Source: GCA-2687515 sp002687515
Lineage (GTDB): Bacteria > Pseudomonadota > Alphaproteobacteria > Rhodospirillales > UBA2165
Direction: 5' to 3'
DNA: 9,727 nt
Assembly (NCBI GenBank): GCA_030745835.1
Contig: JASLNU010000093.1
Coordinates: forward strand, 1-9,727
Below the pieces are notes generated by a model. The model was given only the letters and a program-made list of their open reading frames with translations, was not told the origin of the DNA and did not search any database. A program made the translations under genes and the position numbers. Every line of letters begins with the position of its first letter. The first letter of the stretch is position 1. Positions 6,955 to 9,727 of the stretch are shown here, one piece after another.

Positions 6955-8079
6955 TTAAGCGAGCCTTTGCCTAAGAAGCACTAAATCCTTGACCAACTTG
7001 GATACGCCCTGCAAGGCGATCAAAATCGCGCCAAAGGCAATGGTCGCCTTGACCGGCCAGTATTGAATGGCCCATTCGGTGAAGGACACTTCGAACACGC
7101 GCACCGAATCGACGAAGAAGATCCAGCCGGTAACCAGCAGCGTGACCGTGAACACGAAGAAAAAGATGGAGGTGATTATGTCGGTAATCATCTTGGCGCG
7201 GTCGGACAACATCAGATAGATCACATCGACGCGTACGTGCGAATCTTCGCGCAGCGCATAGGCGCCGGCGATCAGATACTGCATGCCGAACATGAGGAAC
7301 ATGGATTCGTGCGCCCAGTTGGTGGGCGAATTGAACACATATCGGGCCATCACCTCGTAATAATAGATGAAGACGGCGATGATCGACCAAAAGGCAACAA
7401 ACTCGCCGGTCCAGCCGCTTAAGCCGTCGATGGCGTCCGTCGCCTTTGTATGGGTGTCACGCGCCGGGTCGACACGGGTAGCAACGCTTTCTGCGGCTTC
7501 GCTGAGCAGTTCGGCGGGCGGTGGCGCTTCTCCTTCGCGCGCAATGGTGGCGCGGATCAGGCCCGGCATCAGACCTGCGTCAATAAGCAGAAGGATTGCG
7601 ATGGCGGCGGCGAACCCGCCCGAAAACAGGACCCAGAAATCGAATTTTTCCTGTGCTTGGGTGAGTTGCGCCTTGGTCTGGACCATCTCCTTCTTGGCCC
7701 CGTCGAGACGCCGTTGTGCGCGCGAACGGCCCTGCTCCACCCGTTTGGTGTAGCGAACAATCAGCACTTGAAGGCTGGAGACGTTGTTGCGCGCGCTCGA
7801 TACCCCTTCGCGCGCATCGCGCCCTTGCACGTTTCCGTAAAGAATGAGAACGAACAGGGGAATGAAAATCAGCCCCCACAGGCTTTTGACGTAAAACCGG
7901 TGCAGCCCGACGAATCCGCCGCAAACCAGCAGCAGATAGCCGATGGAACTGGTCACCGCCGGGCGGGCGCGAACTTGTGCCGCCTGCCTGCGGCGGACGA
8001 TAACCATGGCGGCGATCGGGAACAGGATAAGCCCCGACCAGTAGAGCCAATGGGGCAGGACGAAAGTCAGATTGGGCAT
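6955..8079 (-). CDS. dctQ: TRAP transporter small permease (DctQ) with TM2-like and coiled-coil N-terminal extension
   Basis: The C-terminal part (about 222-372) is a four-helix DctQ domain with family features RYVFNSPTNWAHE (246-258) and ALREDSHVRVDVIY (275-288). DctQ pairs with DctM in the inner membrane. Ordinary DctQ proteins have about 150-200 residues; this one has 374. The extra N-terminus contains a helix (11-29), a segment YLLLVCGGFVGLHRFYVKS (48-66) resembling the TM2 domain's G-G-xG-x-HRFY core and followed by a second hydrophobic stretch (67-81), a charged Arg/Lys/Gln/Glu-rich probable coiled coil (about 86-146), another helix (149-170), and a polar linker rich in Ala, Glu and Thr (180-220). 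The reading frame is unbroken, so this looks like a true fusion. The ATG at 8079 has no clear ribosome site, but it starts just before the first hydrophobic segment. Coupled to dctM by a 2-nt gap. Confidence 0.9.
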   Translation of the reverse strand: MPNLTFVLPHWLYWSGLILFPIAAMVIVRRRQAAQVRARPAVTSSIGYLLLVCGGFVGLHRFYVKSLWGLIFIPLFVLILYGNVQGRDAREGVSSARNNVSSLQVLIVRYTKRVEQGRSRAQRRLDGAKKEMVQTKAQLTQAQEKFDFWVLFSGGFAAAIAILLLIDAGLMPGLIRATIAREGEAPPPAELLSEAAESVATRVDPARDTHTKATDAIDGLSGWTGEFVAFWSIIAVFIYYYEVMARYVFNSPTNWAHESMFLMFGMQYLIAGAYALREDSHVRVDVIYLMLSDRAKMITDIITSIFFFVFTVTLLVTGWIFFVDSVRVFEVSFTEWAIQYWPVKATIAFGAILIALQGVSKLVKDLVLLRQRLA

Positions 8080-8155
8080 GGGCTGTTAATAAACGCCGGC
8101 CGGCCGCAGGTCCACCCCACCAACCGGCGGAGCGCCAATGAATGACGCCCCGCCC

Positions 8156-8185
8156 ATCGGCTGGCAATAAACCCGATCAGCCGAT
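8156..8185 (-). promoter_or_regulatory. Intercistronic stem-loop at the dctP stop codon
   Basis: A perfect 8-bp inverted repeat (ATCGGCTG at 8156-8163, CAGCCGAT at 8178-8185) with a 14-nt loop starts at the last base of the dctP stop codon and lies in the 105-nt dctP-dctQ gap. No U-run follows on the transcript, so it is not a classical terminator. By analogy with other binding-protein operons it may protect the dctP message from 3' decay or reduce read-through, giving more binding protein than permease. That role is inferred. Confidence 0.45.
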
Positions 8186-9324
8186 TACAGTTTCAGGCTG
8201 TGCCCCTTGATCATGTCAGGCGTGACATAACCCAGGCTGCCCGACATCATGTAATCGAGCTGGATCTTGAACACCCGCGCCGCGTCCTTGTCCTTGTTGG
8301 CCCATTTGAACCACAGCGGAACGGCGAGCTTGGTGAAGGCTGCCACATCTTCTTCGCCAAGCCTTGAAATGACGGTGCCCGCCTCGGTGAACTTCTTCCA
8401 CGCGTCCTGATCGGCTTTCTGGATTTTCGCGAAGTGAAGGTCCGAGTAGACATGCACCTCCGCCTCGACGAACTGCTTCATCTGCGGCGAGAGCGCATTC
8501 CACGCCTTCATGCCGACGGTCAGATCCTGCAGATCGACCGGCTGGTAGATGGACATGAAGCCCGGCGGCCCCATGGAGATGTATTTGGTCACCTGGTGGA
8601 ATCCCAGCGCGTAGTTGATCGCCGGTCCCACGTAGTCGGCGACGTCGATGGTGCCCTTCTCCAGCGCCGGAAAGATTTCCGAGCCCGGCAGCAGGGTCGT
8701 CTTGGCGCCCGCCGCCGAGAACAGCTCGGCCACCATGCCTCCCGGCACCCGCATCTTGCGGCCCTTGAAGTCATTGATGGAGCGGATCGGCACCTTCGAG
8801 TGGATGATGTTGGGGCCGTGGTGGATATGGCCGACGTAGAACATGTTGAACTTGGCAAACAACTTGCGGGCAAGCTCGAGGCCGCCGAGCCCGTAGTAGA
8901 AGGTGTCCCATTCGCCTTCCGTGCGCAGCCCGAGCGGATAAGAACTCAAGAACACGGACGCCGGCATGCGGCCCGCCCAATAGAGCGTGAACGGGTTCAT
9001 GGCCTCAAGGACGCCGTTCTTCACCGCGTCGAAAAGCTGCCAAGCGCCGACCACGTCCTTGGCGCCGAAGGGCTTGAAGGCGAGTTCGCCGCCCGTCTTC
9101 TCGACGATACCGTTGGCCCAGCTCTTAAAGATTTCAAGGCCGACACCGCCCGGCCAGGATGTTTGAATGCGCCAGGTTGTGGTCTTGCCCTTGGCCGTGC
9201 CGATGAACGGCGCGCCAAGCTTGTCGGATGCGGCCAATACGCCGGCCAGACCACCCGCCGCCGCCGCGCCTTTCAAGAAGGTACGCCGGCTTTCAGGTTT
9301 CTTCCGACATTCCCCAGATGACAT
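8185..9324 (-). CDS. dctP: TRAP transporter substrate-binding protein (DctP), Tat-exported
   Basis: This is the periplasmic solute receptor that delivers ligand to the DctQM permease. From the ATG at 9324 it has 379 residues, with a Tat signal: SRRTFLK (12-18) followed by an Ala/Gly-rich hydrophobic stretch (19-33). The mature part starts near TTTWRIQTSWPGG (48-60) and keeps the DctP fold signature GRKMRVPGG (188-196), where Arg192 is the expected ligand-carboxylate Arg. ADYVGPAINYALGFHQVTKY (229-248) and LWFKW (337-341) also fit TRAP receptors of the keto-acid/lactate type, but the ligand cannot be named. The start is uncertain: the frame stays open up to 9480, the ribosome site at 9324 is weak, and residues 1-9 may come from the adjacent IS1380-type element. 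A 105-nt gap with a hairpin separates it from dctQ. Confidence 0.9.
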   Translation of the reverse strand: MSSGECRKKPESRRTFLKGAAAAGGLAGVLAASDKLGAPFIGTAKGKTTTWRIQTSWPGGVGLEIFKSWANGIVEKTGGELAFKPFGAKDVVGAWQLFDAVKNGVLEAMNPFTLYWAGRMPASVFLSSYPLGLRTEGEWDTFYYGLGGLELARKLFAKFNMFYVGHIHHGPNIIHSKVPIRSINDFKGRKMRVPGGMVAELFSAAGAKTTLLPGSEIFPALEKGTIDVADYVGPAINYALGFHQVTKYISMGPPGFMSIYQPVDLQDLTVGMKAWNALSPQMKQFVEAEVHVYSDLHFAKIQKADQDAWKKFTEAGTVISRLGEEDVAAFTKLAVPLWFKWANKDKDAARVFKIQLDYMMSGSLGYVTPDMIKGHSLKL

Positions 9325-9727
9325 CCGACTTCGTGGAAAATGTACCACTATCCGACCGCCAAGAGAACTGCATCCCCTTTGCAGCCATCCGATGGCATGA
9401 TTTTGGTAATCGGCCCGCGATTGGAAGGCCATTTGGTCGTTTCTCTTGCCATCCAGACACACCTCTCCCGTCGTTATCACCTTGCCGTCGATTCCCCCGG
9501 CCTACGCCGGAGCGGGTCTTCGCCGTAGATCATCGATCAAGCCCAAGATTTTCTGGAACAAGTCCCTCGGCACCGCCACCTCGGCCAATTGGAACGTGAC
9601 GTACCGGCCATGGCTGACCACCTTGGCTCCGATCTTCACCAGCTTCTCTCGCAGTGTGGTCAACGACCAGTGCTCCACTTCTTTCGGCAAAGCCAGTGTC
9701 CGCATGAAGTTGGCGAGATTGTAGGCC
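9304..9727 (-). mobile_element. IS1380-family insertion sequence, 3' part (left boundary uncertain)
   Basis: The right side of the window holds the 3' end of an insertion sequence, shown by the transposase C-terminus at 9502-9727. The rest of the element lies beyond the window. Between the transposase stop and dctP are about 180 nt with no separate gene, consistent with a transposon end. The terminal inverted repeat cannot be proved without the other end. My candidate edge is CCGACATTCCCCA at 9304-9316, because it begins with CC, as IS1380-type ends tend to, and because a coding sequence resembling a native dctP N-terminus begins just inside it. No clear outward promoter was found in 9325-9501. 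Confidence 0.6.
9502..9727 (-). CDS. IS1380-family transposase, C-terminal fragment (runs off the window)
   Basis: The visible 74 codons end at a TAG (9502-9504) and continue beyond position 9727 without interruption. The segment reads AYNLANFMRTLALP followed by VEHWSLTTLREKLVKIGAKV, then HGRYVTFQLAEVAVPRDLF. This matches the C-terminal signature I know for IS1380-family DDE transposases (AYNLxNFLRTLALP ... WSLTTLRExLxKIGA ... HGRYxxFQxAEVAVP). The catalytic residues lie upstream, outside the window, so whether the enzyme is intact cannot be judged; the visible part has no frameshift. An internal ATG at 9705 is in frame but is not the true start. It is read in the same direction as dctPQM, so transposase transcripts could continue into the transporter operon. 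Confidence 0.88.
   Translation of the reverse strand, partial: AYNLANFMRTLALPKEVEHWSLTTLREKLVKIGAKVVSHGRYVTFQLAEVAVPRDLFQKILGLIDDLRRRPAPA

Noticed and set aside
8094..8129. GCCGGCCGGC palindrome and a CGCCGG/CCGGCG pair in the dctP-dctQ gap
   Set aside because: Low-complexity GC palindromes are expected by chance in this composition, and the second pair has a 24-nt loop.
6020..8145. Long plus-strand open frames opposite dctM and dctQ
   Set aside because: Their products are Asp/Gly/Arg/His-rich, as expected from the complement of membrane-protein codons, and no signals precede them.
9325..9480. In-frame N-terminal extension of dctP up to a GTG at 9480
   Set aside because: The extra 52 residues precede the Tat motif, which should lie near the N-terminus, and they look like translated insertion-element end sequence.

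Overview
The window looks like a chromosomal stretch from a GC-rich alphaproteobacterium, probably Rhodospirillales-like. The evidence is about 60% G+C coding sequence with GC-rich third positions, a complete TRAP uptake cassette whose binding protein carries a Tat signal, and an IS1380-type transposase end. The assignment is by resemblance only; there is no rRNA or other marker gene.

Layout from left to right. Positions 1-153 hold nothing I can support. A small dodecin gene (154-369, minus) follows, with an AT-rich upstream region. Positions 370-732 are non-coding apart from a likely dodecin -10 box and a spaced inverted repeat. A YqjM-class Old Yellow Enzyme gene (733-1881, plus) then converges on a three-gene minus-strand operon read from 5269 down to 1909: an acyl-CoA synthetase, a dienelactone hydrolase family enzyme and a quinone oxidoreductase-like MDR enzyme. 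These three are joined by an ATGA overlap and a 2-nt gap, and a good sigma70-type promoter sits just upstream. A 72-residue two-helix membrane protein (5369-5587, plus) diverges from that operon and abuts the next gene with no spacer.

From 9324 down to 5588 (minus) lies a TRAP transporter in the order dctP (Tat-exported binding protein), dctQ (small permease with an unusual TM2-like plus coiled-coil N-terminal extension) and dctM (large permease). The 3' end of an IS1380-family element (about 9304-9727, cut by the window edge) sits directly against the 5' end of dctP. It has probably replaced dctP's native promoter and perhaps its first codons.

Functionally, the TRAP system would import a carboxylate-type solute. 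The CoA ligase, hydrolase and two flavin- or NAD(P)H-dependent oxidoreductases could activate and reduce an organic acid or enone/lactone. The substrate cannot be read from the sequence, and the link between transporter and enzymes rests on adjacency alone. Nothing here is clearly a wholly new system. The points most worth checking are the IS-dctP junction, the DctQ fusion and the dodecin that lacks the usual flavin-stacking Trp.
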